Below are positions 17,210 to 28,999 of a DNA stretch of 64,000 bases, piece by piece (the first letter of the stretch is position 1; every line of letters begins with the position of its first letter). The stretch comes from an uncultured Phocaeicola sp. (lineage in GTDB: Bacteria > Bacteroidota > Bacteroidia > Bacteroidales > Bacteroidaceae), in the NCBI GenBank assembly GCA_947581855.1, contig CANPVZ010000019.1:1-64000 (forward strand), read 5' to 3'. The notes beneath the pieces are model-generated. The model made no database searches. It was not told the DNA's origin and saw nothing but the letters and a program-made list of their open reading frames with translations. The position numbers were made by a program, and so were the translations under genes.

Positions 17210-18103
17210 TTAATATTTAATATTTAACTCTTGCAAAATAGTACGCATTTTTTCAAAAGTAGTAATGCGTGTAGGAACTAACGGAAGACGCAACTTGTTT
17301 TCAATAAATCCCATTGCATTTAACATAGCTTTCACTCCAGCAGGATTACCATCTACAAAAAGCAAACTGAACAATTCGGTAAATTTATGATGAATTTTTA
17401 AAGCATTGTTATAATCGCCCTGCAAAGCCAATCGTGTCATACGGCTAAATTCCCGTGGAAATGCGTTTCCGATAACAGAAATAACCCCTACTGCTCCCAA
17501 CGTAATCAAAGGAAAAGTTATACCATCATCACCAGAAATCACGTCAAAATTAGCAGGTTTATTCTTTATAATATCATCCATTTGCGTAATATTACCAGAA
17601 GCTTCCTTTATGGCAATAACATTATCAAAATCACGTGCAATACGTAAAGTTGTCTCAGCTGTCATATTGACGCCAGTGCGTCCGGGAACATTATATAAAA
17701 CAATTGGTAAATCTGTTGAATTTGCTATTGCTTTATAATGTTGATATATGCCTTCTTGCGACGGTTTGTTGTAAAATGGTACTACAGACAATATAGCATC
17801 AACTCCAGTAAAATCATCATTTTTTAAACTGTCAATAATGGCTTGAGTATTATTTCCACCACAACCTAATAAAATAGGGACGCGCCCGTTAACACGCTCA
17901 ATAACCAACTTCTTAATTTTCTCTTTCTCGTCAGTTGTTAAAGTTGGAGTTTCAGCCGTAGTTCCAAGAACACATAAAAAATCTGCTCCATTTTGGATTA
18001 AGTAATCTACCAAACGGATAAGAGCTTTATAATCAACCTCCCCATCTTCATGAAAAGGGGTAATAAGTGCAACCCCCATTCCTTTTAGTCTTGTTTGTAT
18101 CAT
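17210..18103 (-). CDS. dapA: 4-hydroxy-tetrahydrodipicolinate synthase
   Basis: Condenses pyruvate with aspartate semialdehyde in lysine and diaminopimelate synthesis. The (beta/alpha)8 aldolase fold has LGTTAETPTL near residue 47, the catalytic Tyr in VLYNVPGRTG near 137 and the Schiff-base Lys in AIKEASGNI near 167. Length 297 is normal. It lies 58 bases downstream of ligA on the same strand and has its own promoter-like box, so it may be transcribed both with ligA and alone. Confidence 0.96.
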   Translation of the reverse strand: MIQTRLKGMGVALITPFHEDGEVDYKALIRLVDYLIQNGADFLCVLGTTAETPTLTTDEKEKIKKLVIERVNGRVPILLGCGGNNTQAIIDSLKNDDFTGVDAILSVVPFYNKPSQEGIYQHYKAIANSTDLPIVLYNVPGRTGVNMTAETTLRIARDFDNVIAIKEASGNITQMDDIIKNKPANFDVISGDDGITFPLITLGAVGVISVIGNAFPREFSRMTRLALQGDYNNALKIHHKFTELFSLLFVDGNPAGVKAMLNAMGFIENKLRLPLVPTRITTFEKMRTILQELNIKY

Positions 18104-18136
18104 ATAATTTATAATAAATTCTAACTATTTGGGCTA

Positions 18137-18144
18137 CAAAAGTA
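18137..18144 (-). promoter_or_regulatory. Probable dapA promoter -7 box
   Basis: Minus-strand TACTTTTG fits TAnnTTTG 34 bases before the dapA start, in the ligA-dapA gap. The -33 element is unclear. Confidence 0.5.
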
Positions 18145-18161
18145 CAAAATCATTTCAAAAT

Positions 18162-20623
<2,462 letters not shown>

Positions 20624-21304
20624 ATGAGAATTGACATTATAACCGTTTTGCCTGAAATGATTGAAGGTTTTTTTAATTGTTCCATCATGAGCCGCGCGCA
20701 AAAAAAAGAACTAGCAGAAATTCATATACATAACCTTCGCGATTATACTTTAGACAAGCATAAACGTATAGATGATTATCCTTACGGTGGCAGTGCCGGA
20801 ATGGTAATGCAAATAGAACCAATAGATCGTTGCATTTCGGCATTGAAAGCAGAACGTAAATATGATGAGGTCATTTTCACCACACCCGATGGGGAGAAAT
20901 TTAATCAAAGAATGGCCAATACACTCTCCTTAAATGAAAATCTGATAATTTTATGCGGCCATTTTAAAGGAATTGATTATAGGATTCGAGAACATTTCAT
21001 AACAAAGGAAATAAGTATTGGAGATTATGTTCTCACAGGCGGAGAGTTGGCTGCTGCCGTCATAGCAGATGCTATTATTCGCATTATTCCTGGGGTTATT
21101 TCAGATGAGCAATCAGCCCTGTCTGATTCTTTTCAAGATAATTTATTAGCTCCACCAGTCTATACTCGTCCAGCAGAGTATAAAGGATGGAAAGTACCTG
21201 AAATATTATTATCCGGCCATGAAAAAAATATCCGTGACTGGGAGTTGGAACAATCGTTAGAGCGTACAAAACGTTTACGTCCTGATTTATTAAGAGAAAA
21301 GTAA
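20624..21304 (+). CDS. trmD: tRNA (guanine-37-N1)-methyltransferase
   Basis: SPOUT-fold enzyme that methylates G37 next to the anticodon and prevents frameshifting. The start at 20624 ([25 protein letters not shown]) is where family members begin, although the frame is open 51 codons further upstream. Signatures are [28 protein letters not shown] and the knot loop [14 protein letters not shown] near residues 128-141, followed by [17 protein letters not shown]. The 226 residues are complete. It is monocistronic here, apart from the usual rpsP-rimM-rplS context. Confidence 0.95.
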   Translation: MRIDIITVLPEMIEGFFNCSIMSRAQKKELAEIHIHNLRDYTLDKHKRIDDYPYGGSAGMVMQIEPIDRCISALKAERKYDEVIFTTPDGEKFNQRMANTLSLNENLIILCGHFKGIDYRIREHFITKEISIGDYVLTGGELAAAVIADAIIRIIPGVISDEQSALSDSFQDNLLAPPVYTRPAEYKGWKVPEILLSGHEKNIRDWELEQSLERTKRLRPDLLREK

Positions 21305-21782
21305 CTTAACGTGAGTTCGAAATAAGTCTAAATAACTCCACATTAATGACCAGCTTCTTCTCAGAAACAATAAGTGAAAATAACCGACATTTGCGATAAA
21401 GTTATGGAAAGAGCGATACCTGGAGTGATCAATCTGAGCAAGATTCAGCCCATCATTCGCCGATTCAATCAAGGCGCGTTTTCTCAGCAGAATCTTGTCA
21501 CCACTCATCTCCGAGTTCTAAAAAACACGCATGGAAAACAGACGCATCAAGGGTATGCAGGCTTATTTTTATAATACTTGAGACATCTGAAACTGCCCGA
21601 ATGGAACAGGATGAGAATAACTTAATCTCGGCATCACTCATACGATTGGGCTTGTCACGATGTTTGACTTCTTTATTTTCAAGTACATATTTTTCCTGCC
21701 CAGACGCAAATTCCTTGCAAAGATCATCCGCTACACGATAAATCTCTGTAACTTCATACACCGAGAACATAATGGTAATCAT
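21302..21782 (-). pseudogene. Internally deleted IS982-like transposase
   Basis: The minus strand starts with VTEIYRVADDLCKEF and RMSDAEI, the N-terminus of IS982-type transposases. After about 70 codons it jumps to the C-terminal segment [33 protein letters not shown], and in another frame [17 protein letters not shown]. The catalytic middle is missing. The relic ends within a few bases of trmD. Confidence 0.75.
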
Positions 21783-23472
21783 TCAAATAGTATAATTTTA
21801 TTGCTATATTCCTAATATTCAGCACAATAAATCACACTTTATTTCAAATCCACCCTAATTTAACAATTAAATATTATCTTATAATCGAAATTACTCTTTT
21901 AATAATCATAAATTATAAACAGCTATAAATCAGTAAAATAAATCCGAGTAGTAAAATACAAATTTTCCCTAAATATTTGCCGTTGTCGTTAAATTCTTCT
22001 GGATATTTAGAATGATACCAACTTCGATTAGTAATTATGTTACTGAAAGAACTTGCATAACACATGATATGGTATCTTCTTTTTTAAAATCATTATATTT
22101 AATATTCTTGCTTATCGATTATATCTGAATACAAAGAATAATTTAATACCTAAATTGTTAATAGATAGACGGAATCTCACCCCAATAATTCACATTCCTT
22201 AACTCGAATAATTGCGATGAAAAACAATTCTATCTACTTCCCCCTCAAAAAAAGCAATTCTTTAAGTGCAATATTTCCCAAAAATCGAAATATAAACAAA
22301 TGTAAAAAATAAGATTGAACTTCTCTTAAATTTTAGCTGTAGTTCTGCTGAATAACAAGCGCTACTCAACAGGATTAGGACTAAAATGTAGGAGAGACTT
22401 TCACTGTACTTCTGCTGGGCGGCAGTCAAATCTCTTCTAAATACCAAAGAAAAATAAAATTATAGGATATCCACAAAACATATATTTTTGATTTCAATAC
22501 TTTGATAGTTAATGAACTTAAAAATATTTGTAGAAAGTTTATAAAACAGGTTGGAAAGGTGAGTACCCATCTTATCCTGTCTATATACGCTTCAAAGGCA
22601 CTAGAATTCTAATTAACTGAAAAACAGCATTTTCTATTTCAATCAGAAATATTTATTCCCGTTCTCCAGTCTCACTTCAGAACAAATATGTAATATACTA
22701 AAGATTAATAAAATACAAAATAAAAACAAAACAATCGTCTGGAGGTTACGTTAATGTATGTACTCGAATGTTAATGAGGAGAGGAGTGAGAAAAGTTCTT
22801 TTTTCTCATAAACGCAATAATACAGCACCTATTTTAATAAGTGAAATATCGCCATTAAAAGAATTCTGCAGATTCGGTAGAACCAGTTAGATCTATATTT
22901 CAAAAGGAGGGAAGCGGACCAATCGTTATTTTTTGGATTTAACAATTAGCAGTATTCTCCTTATCAAGAAACCCTGTTGATATAATCACACAAATAGCAA
23001 ATACGTATCCCGTAATTGGAAACTTATGACTGAAAGCACGCAAATCTCTTCTGATTTTGTATCTCTTTTAAACCAAAAACACTTGAGTAATTTAAGACAA
23101 TGGAATCCACCGAATCGATTTGCGCACTATCAATTTCAGTAATCTTGGTAAACATAATGATTTGGATAAAAAAACGGTTAGGAGCACCATACAAATCTCT
23201 CATTCCTTGTAATTTTATTATTTAAGTTTACCTCTGTCACTTATTTATCATCAATATAGGCGATAGGCGTGCGGAGACGGCAATAACAAAACTGCCTTAC
23301 TGATATGGACTAAGTTGGATAAATCCGGTTTTGAAGCATTTGCAACAATAGGACGAACGACATTGAATTCTTTTTATATGGACTCTCTAAAATTTATGCT
23401 GGATAAGATAAACCTTCAGAATTTAGGTATGACCCCATATTTATCTTGTTAGCATTAAATCTAAAGTTTTAA
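21783..23472. other. 1.7-kb region of decayed or non-coding DNA
   Basis: Codon structure is poor throughout. Two short frames stand out. At 22774-22890 a frame beginning MRRGVRKVLFSHKRNNTAPI faintly resembles the start of Bacteroidales tyrosine integrases. At 23267-23452 a 61-codon frame (FEAFATIGRTTLNSFYMDS) looks gene-like but was not recognised. Both could be fossil gene ends. Otherwise nothing was seen. Confidence 0.4.
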
Positions 23473-23517
23473 TATAAAAAAGAAGTTCTTGAACCTTATG
23501 ATACAAGAACTTCTTTA
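23473..23517 (-). terminator. Terminator of the tRNA-Arg pair
   Basis: AAAGAAGTTCTTG and CAAGAACTTCTTT form a perfect 13-bp stem. On the minus strand TTTTTATATT follows. Confidence 0.8.
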
Positions 23518-23522
23518 TTTTG

Positions 23523-23596
23523 TGACCCCGACAGGATTCAAACCTGTAACCTTCTGATCCGTAGTCAGATGCTCTATTCAGTTGAGCCACGGGGCC
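23523..23596 (-). tRNA. tRNA-Arg(ACG), copy 1
   Basis: The minus strand gives a full cloverleaf: acceptor GGCCCCG/CGGGGTC with one G-U pair, anticodon loop CTACGGA (anticodon ACG) and T-arm CAGGTTTGAATCCTG. It is 74 bases long and shares a promoter and terminator with the second copy. Confidence 0.95.
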
Positions 23597-23627
23597 TCCA
23601 TCAAAAAATTTACAATGACCGTAAGAG

Positions 23628-23701
23628 TGATCGCGACAGGATTCAAACCTGTAACCGGCTGATCCGTAGTCAGCTACTCTATTCAGTTGAGCTACGCGAC
23701 C
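23628..23701 (-). tRNA. tRNA-Arg(ACG), copy 2
   Basis: Same anticodon and nearly the same body as the copy downstream, but with a different acceptor stem, GGTCGCG/CGCGATC, in which every position still pairs. The compensating changes indicate a functional tRNA. It is the promoter-proximal gene of the pair, with 31 bases between them. Confidence 0.94.
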
Positions 23702-23721
23702 GTTTCTCCTTTTAACGGGTG

Positions 23722-23752
23722 CAAAGATATGTGGTTTTTCTGAATTAACAAA
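23722..23752 (-). promoter_or_regulatory. Promoter of the tRNA-Arg pair
   Basis: Minus-strand TTTG (23749-23752), a 19-base spacer and TATCTTTG (23722-23729) form a full Bacteroidetes consensus, 20 bases before the first tRNA. Confidence 0.8.
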
Positions 23753-23918
23753 AGCTTTCCAATAATTTTTTCCATATTTTTTGCTTCACGCTATAAGTCA
23801 ATATATTAATATTATACTTTATCACTAAAAGTTTTCAATTACTATATCCACATAGACAAATAAATTTCTTAAAACCTTATAGATTAGTTATCACACCTTT
23901 TTTATTAGTAAAACAATA

Positions 23919-23952
23919 GAGCGGACTAAGATCTTAAAGCTTAAGTCCGCTC
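23919..23952 (-). terminator. Hairpin downstream of htpG
   Basis: GAGCGGACT/AGTCCGCTC forms a 9-bp GC-rich stem, extendable by AAG pairs. On the minus strand a moderately T-rich tail follows. It lies 110 bases after the htpG stop. Confidence 0.6.
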
Positions 23953-24061
23953 CAAATACTTAATACCATTAAAGAATAAAGTAATATCCCTCAAATTAGC
24001 TTATAGTAATCTGTATGCACTTTAAATATTTGACGGTATCTTACAAAAACAAGTCATATAA

Positions 24062-26107
24062 TTAAATCAAATCAAGACTTCGTTTAATGAAATTATTAAG
24101 TGCTTCACCTTTCAGCATATTATTTTGCAATAAAGCTAAATCCACCAACTGACGAACCATTTTATTTTTAGAAGCATATTCACCCAAAATCGCCTCTTTT
24201 TTAGATTTTCGGTCAGCTATCTTCTTTTCTATTTCATTTAACTCATCCTTTTCCACAGTGGGAATCTCTTCAGTTTTCTTGCCTTCTTGAAGTTTATGCA
24301 GCTCTTTATGACGTTTTTGTAGTGCCTGAATTTCTTGTTCAATAGGAGTCAAAACATTCTCGCATTCTTTCTCAGAATCATTCAGAACTTCTTTCACTAA
24401 TCGATGATCCACATTCACTATCAAATTAAACATATCCGGCATTTCACCATAGAAGTTCATACCCGCTTGAATATTAGCCATTTCTTTCATTCTTCGCATA
24501 TATTCGCTTTGAGTAATCAAAATTGGATTCGTCGTTTCACCCAAAGATTGAGCCTCCACCCCGAACTCTACTTTATCAATCTGTGGCAATTGACTACGGA
24601 ACACAGAAGACAAAATATTCTTCTTTTCTTGCTCCAATGTTGTATCTTTCAAATCCTCTTTTACTATCAAACGATCTACTACATCACTATCGACACGAGT
24701 AAAGCGAGATTTCTCAAATTTCTGTTCTAACATACTGATTAAAGCAACATCTAGCTGTCCGTCCATCAGTAATACACTATACCCCTTATTCTTTGCAGCT
24801 TCAATATAACTATATTGTTCTTCTTTGTTATTCGAATACAAATAAATCAATGAACCATCTTTATCCGTTTGATTATCTTTAATTAAAGTTTTATACTCAT
24901 CATAAGTATAAAACTTTGTATCTGTATCTTTGAGTAAGGAGAATTTATTAGCTTTATCATAAAAATCTTCTTGGGTAAGCATTCCATAATGAATAAAAAT
25001 TTTTAAATCATCCCATTTAGCCTCAAAGTCTGGTCGATCATTCTTAAAGATAGCTTGCAAACGGTCTGATACTTTCTTAGAAATATAGCTAGATATTTTT
25101 TTCACATTCGAATCACTTTGTAAATAAGAACGAGAAACATTCAACGGTATATCTGGAGAATCAATCACACCATGCATTAAAGTTAAAAAATCCGGAACAA
25201 TACCTTCAACCGAATCTGTAACATACACCTGATTACAATAAAGCTGAATCTTATTCTTCTGTAAATCAATATTATTTTTTATTTTTGGAAAATATAAAAT
25301 ACCAGTTAAATTAAAAGGATAATCCACATTTAAATGTATCCAAAATAAAGGCTCATCTGATATAGGATACAACTTACGATAAAATTCTTTATAATCTTCA
25401 TCTTTTAATTCAGTCGGTTTCCGAGTCCATAAAGGAGTAGTATCATTAATAATATTATCTTTTTCTGTTTCAACTTGTTTTCCATCTTTCCATTCCTTTT
25501 CTTTTCCAAAAGCCACAGGAATAGGTAAGAAACGGCAATATTTTGTAAGCAAAGAAGAAATACGCCCTTCTTCAAGAAACTCTTTGCAATCGTCATCAAT
25601 ATAAAGAACAATATCAGAACCACGATCGGTCTTTTTTACTTCTTCAATAGTAAATTCTGGACTTCCGTCACACGTCCATTTCACAGCTTTAGCACCTTCT
25701 TGATAGGACTTAGTAATAATTTCTACTTTTTTAGCGACCATAAAAGCCGAATAGAAACCTAAACCAAAATGCCCGATAATAGCATTTGCATTATCTTTAT
25801 ATTTTTCTAGAAAATCATTTGCCCCCGAAAAAGCAATTTGGTTAATATATTTATCTATTTCATCAGCTGTTAGACCAATACCTCTATCTGAAATAGTGAT
25901 TGTATCCTTCTTTAAACTGACCTTAATAGTTAAATCACCTAATTCCCCCTTAAAATCGCCTTTAGAAGCCAATGTCCTTAATTTCTGAGTTGCATCAACT
26001 GCATTAGAAACTAGCTCACGAAGAAAAATTTCATGGTCGCTATATAAGAATTTTTTTATAACTGGGAAAATGTTCTCAGTACTAACTCCAATATTTCCTT
26101 TTTGCAT
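24062..26107 (-). CDS. htpG: HSP90-family chaperone HtpG
   Basis: Cytoplasmic ATP-dependent chaperone of 681 residues. The GHKL ATPase domain shows FLRELVSNAVDA (the ATP-binding Glu and Asn near 30-36), ISDRGIGL (near 73) and IGHFGLGFYSAFMV (near 112). The middle domain has PLFWIHLNVDYPFNLTGILYFP and the catalytic-loop arginine in LNVSRSYLQSD. A C-terminal dimerisation domain follows. The linker (about 600-635) is rich in Glu and Lys. It is followed on the chromosome by another protein-quality gene, clpC, upstream on the same strand but separated from it by a terminator. Confidence 0.97.
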   Translation of the reverse strand: MQKGNIGVSTENIFPVIKKFLYSDHEIFLRELVSNAVDATQKLRTLASKGDFKGELGDLTIKVSLKKDTITISDRGIGLTADEIDKYINQIAFSGANDFLEKYKDNANAIIGHFGLGFYSAFMVAKKVEIITKSYQEGAKAVKWTCDGSPEFTIEEVKKTDRGSDIVLYIDDDCKEFLEEGRISSLLTKYCRFLPIPVAFGKEKEWKDGKQVETEKDNIINDTTPLWTRKPTELKDEDYKEFYRKLYPISDEPLFWIHLNVDYPFNLTGILYFPKIKNNIDLQKNKIQLYCNQVYVTDSVEGIVPDFLTLMHGVIDSPDIPLNVSRSYLQSDSNVKKISSYISKKVSDRLQAIFKNDRPDFEAKWDDLKIFIHYGMLTQEDFYDKANKFSLLKDTDTKFYTYDEYKTLIKDNQTDKDGSLIYLYSNNKEEQYSYIEAAKNKGYSVLLMDGQLDVALISMLEQKFEKSRFTRVDSDVVDRLIVKEDLKDTTLEQEKKNILSSVFRSQLPQIDKVEFGVEAQSLGETTNPILITQSEYMRRMKEMANIQAGMNFYGEMPDMFNLIVNVDHRLVKEVLNDSEKECENVLTPIEQEIQALQKRHKELHKLQEGKKTEEIPTVEKDELNEIEKKIADRKSKKEAILGEYASKNKMVRQLVDLALLQNNMLKGEALNNFIKRSLDLI

Positions 26108-26159
26108 AACTTTATTAACAATTTTAATTTAATAATTCGTTTTTATAATTAGAGGGACA

Positions 26160-26192
26160 AAAAAAATGCCAGACACTTAAATGTCTGACATT
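26160..26192 (-). terminator. Terminator of clpC
   Basis: AATGCCAGACA and TGTCTGACATT form a stem with one mismatch (a G-U wobble in the minus-strand RNA), followed there by eight Ts. Confidence 0.8.
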
Positions 26193-26219
26193 TTGTCTGA
26201 GAAATATTGTTTATTTAGC

Positions 26220-28739
26220 TTATCCTTTCATTTTAGATAATGTAAAAGTCAATTTTTCGTCATCTTCTTTATTTACATCCACTAAAATTGTAGCATTTTC
26301 AGGAATATCATCACCATTTACAAGTAATTCGGCAATGCCATCTTCCACATAGGTTTGAACCGAACGCTTCAAAGGGCGAGCTCCATATTGCATATCATAT
26401 CCCTTAGTAGCCACAAACCTTTTTGCTTCATTCGATATCGACATGTTATAACCAATCGTTTTCAATCTCTTCGCAACGCCTTTCAACTCTAAATCTACAA
26501 TCTGATTGATAGATTCCATCGTTAATGGATCGAAAGTAATAATTTCATCAATACGATTAATAAACTCTGGAGCAAACGACTTATTTAAAGCTTTCTGAAT
26601 GATATTCCTTGAATTTTCAGCTTCACCCGCAAAGTTTTGATTAGTAAAACCAATTCCACGTCCTAATTCTCTAACTTGACGTGTTCCCACATTAGAAGTC
26701 ATTATAATAATTGTATTTCTAAAATCAACCGTTCGCCCGTAGCTATCTGTCAACCTACCTTCATCCATCACTTGAAGTAAAATATTATACACATCTGAAT
26801 GAGCTTTTTCCAATTCGTCAAGCAATATAATAGAATATGGATGACGGCGTACCTTCTCTGTTAGTTGACCACCTTCTTCATATCCAACGTATCCCGGAGG
26901 AGCACCAACCAAACGCGAAACAGTAAATTTATCCATATATTCACTCATATCTATACGAATCAATGCATCTGATGAACCAAACATATATTCCGCCAATTCC
27001 TTAGCTAATAAAGTTTTACCTACACCAGTAGGTCCCAAAAACATAAATGTTCCAATCGGCCGATTCGGATCTTTTAAACCAATACGGCTCCGTTGTACTG
27101 CTTTTACAAGTTTCTCTATTGCAGCATCTTGAGCAATTACCTTGCACTTCAAATCAGCCTTCATATTTTGCAAACGTACACCTTCTACTTGGGCCATACG
27201 CTGTACAGGAACCCCCGACATCATGGAAACAACTTCTGCTATTTGGTTTTCATCCACCAATTCTCTCTTTTCCTTCAAACGTTCTTCCCATTCATGTTTC
27301 AAAGTTTCAAGCTGAGTCGTCAGTTCTTTCTCTTTATCACGATAACTTGCAGCCAACTCATAATTCTGTAATTTGACAGCTTCATTTTTCTTTAACTTAA
27401 ATTCATCTATTAGCTTTTCTTGGTCTTCAATTTCTTTTGGTGCACTTACATTAATTAAATGCACTCTCGAACCAGCTTCATCCAATACGTCTATTGCTTT
27501 ATCAGGAAAACAACGATCGGTAATATAACGTTCTGTCAAATTGACACATGCGTGTAAAGCAGCCTCTGTATAAATTACATTGTGATGTTCCTCATATTTA
27601 CCTTTAATATTATTCAAAATCTGCAAAGTTTCTTCCGTGGTAGTGGCTTCTACAATAACTTTCTGAAAACGGCGTTCTAATGCTCCATCCTTCTCTATAG
27701 TTTTACGAAATTCATCTAATGTTGTAGCTCCAATGCATTGTATTTCTCCACGAGCCAAAGCTGGCTTCAACATATTAGCCGCATCCATTGATCCCGGGGC
27801 AGACCCCGCACCAATGATTGTATGAATTTCGTCAATGAAAAGGATGATATTTGAATTCTTTTCCACTTCACTCAAAATAGAACGAATACGTTCTTCAAAT
27901 TGACCACGATACTTCGTTCCTGCAACAACTGCTGTCAAATCCAGTACTATCACACGTTTATCAAAAAGAACGCGTGAAACCTTTTTCTCTACAATTCTGT
28001 TAGCTAAGCCTTCTACAATTGCAGATTTACCGACACCTGGTTCCCCAATAAGTATTGGATTATTTTTCTTACGACGACTTAAAATCTGCGCCAAACGCTC
28101 TATTTCCTTTTCACGTCCAACGACTGGATCTAGTTTGCCGTCTTCTGCAGCTCTAGTTAGGTCCACACCAAAACTATCAATAACAGGAGTATCATTGACT
28201 ACTTTCTGTTGCTGAGATTGTTGAATGTTATTTTGCCCAGGGATCCGATCGCTAACAACTTCTTCATCCTCTTCTCCGTTAAATCCTAAACCCGAATTAA
28301 TATCAGGTTTTAATGAAATTAGTTCAAAAATATTAGAATAATAAATATCATTCTGCTCTAAAATCTTAGCAGCCAGATTCTTTTTATCCTTTAATATAGC
28401 CAATAATATATGCTCTGAGTCAGCAATGTTACTTTTCAACAAGCGGGCTTCTAAAATACACAACTTCAAAACTCTTGCCGCAGATTCATTCAATACTATT
28501 TCATCACCAGAAACAAGATTTTCAAAATTCTCCTTCAACAACAACGCTTCAATCTCTTTCTTTATATCCTGCAAATTTACATGAAATTTAGACAACAGAT
28601 CAATCGCTTTACCTTCTCCATCCCTGATCAGTCCCAACAACAAGTGTTCAGGTCCTATATAATTATTTCGCAAGCGTTCAGCCTCCTCCTTACTATATAT
28701 CAAAATATCGGACACTTTTTGTGAAAATTGATTATTCAT
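26220..28739 (-). CDS. clpC: Clp protease ATPase subunit ClpC
   Basis: HSP100 AAA+ unfoldase that feeds substrates to ClpP. At 839 residues it has two N-terminal Clp repeats (about 1-145), a first AAA module (GEPGVGKS near 237, then Walker B), a UVR-type middle segment (about 440-475, [21 protein letters not shown]), and a second AAA module (GPTGVGKT near 568) with a C-terminal small domain. The short middle region separates it from the disaggregase ClpB, whose coiled coil is far longer. No clpP is in the window. It is divergent from gyrA. Confidence 0.95.
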   Translation of the reverse strand: MNNQFSQKVSDILIYSKEEAERLRNNYIGPEHLLLGLIRDGEGKAIDLLSKFHVNLQDIKKEIEALLLKENFENLVSGDEIVLNESAARVLKLCILEARLLKSNIADSEHILLAILKDKKNLAAKILEQNDIYYSNIFELISLKPDINSGLGFNGEEDEEVVSDRIPGQNNIQQSQQQKVVNDTPVIDSFGVDLTRAAEDGKLDPVVGREKEIERLAQILSRRKKNNPILIGEPGVGKSAIVEGLANRIVEKKVSRVLFDKRVIVLDLTAVVAGTKYRGQFEERIRSILSEVEKNSNIILFIDEIHTIIGAGSAPGSMDAANMLKPALARGEIQCIGATTLDEFRKTIEKDGALERRFQKVIVEATTTEETLQILNNIKGKYEEHHNVIYTEAALHACVNLTERYITDRCFPDKAIDVLDEAGSRVHLINVSAPKEIEDQEKLIDEFKLKKNEAVKLQNYELAASYRDKEKELTTQLETLKHEWEERLKEKRELVDENQIAEVVSMMSGVPVQRMAQVEGVRLQNMKADLKCKVIAQDAAIEKLVKAVQRSRIGLKDPNRPIGTFMFLGPTGVGKTLLAKELAEYMFGSSDALIRIDMSEYMDKFTVSRLVGAPPGYVGYEEGGQLTEKVRRHPYSIILLDELEKAHSDVYNILLQVMDEGRLTDSYGRTVDFRNTIIIMTSNVGTRQVRELGRGIGFTNQNFAGEAENSRNIIQKALNKSFAPEFINRIDEIITFDPLTMESINQIVDLELKGVAKRLKTIGYNMSISNEAKRFVATKGYDMQYGARPLKRSVQTYVEDGIAELLVNGDDIPENATILVDVNKEDDEKLTFTLSKMKG

Positions 28740-28772
28740 ACTTTATTACCTCTCTTTAATTAATCATCAATG

Positions 28773-28780
28773 CAAAGATA
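28773..28780 (-). promoter_or_regulatory. Probable clpC promoter -7 box
   Basis: Minus-strand TATCTTTG lies 34 bases before the clpC start. No clear -33 element is present. Confidence 0.6.
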
Positions 28781-28999
28781 AGCATTATAGCCTATTTATC
28801 GCATCTAAATCTACTTAAATATTCTAACAAATTACGTGCCAATCTATAATTATACATAAGAAAAAGCGAACTATCTCCTCTTGTTCTAATAAACCTTTTA
28901 AGAGTTTTTTTCTTTTAAGACTTCATCATCTCACAAATTTGTTGTAATTTAGCATAGTTTTTATAGATGACAATAATGTATAATTAATATTCATTCTAA

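Noticed and set aside
22262..22447. 61-codon minus-strand frame
   Set aside because: Hydrophobic but without family resemblance, and placed in decayed non-coding DNA.
24404..24730. 108-codon plus-strand frame
   Set aside because: Antisense shadow of htpG, with no family resemblance.
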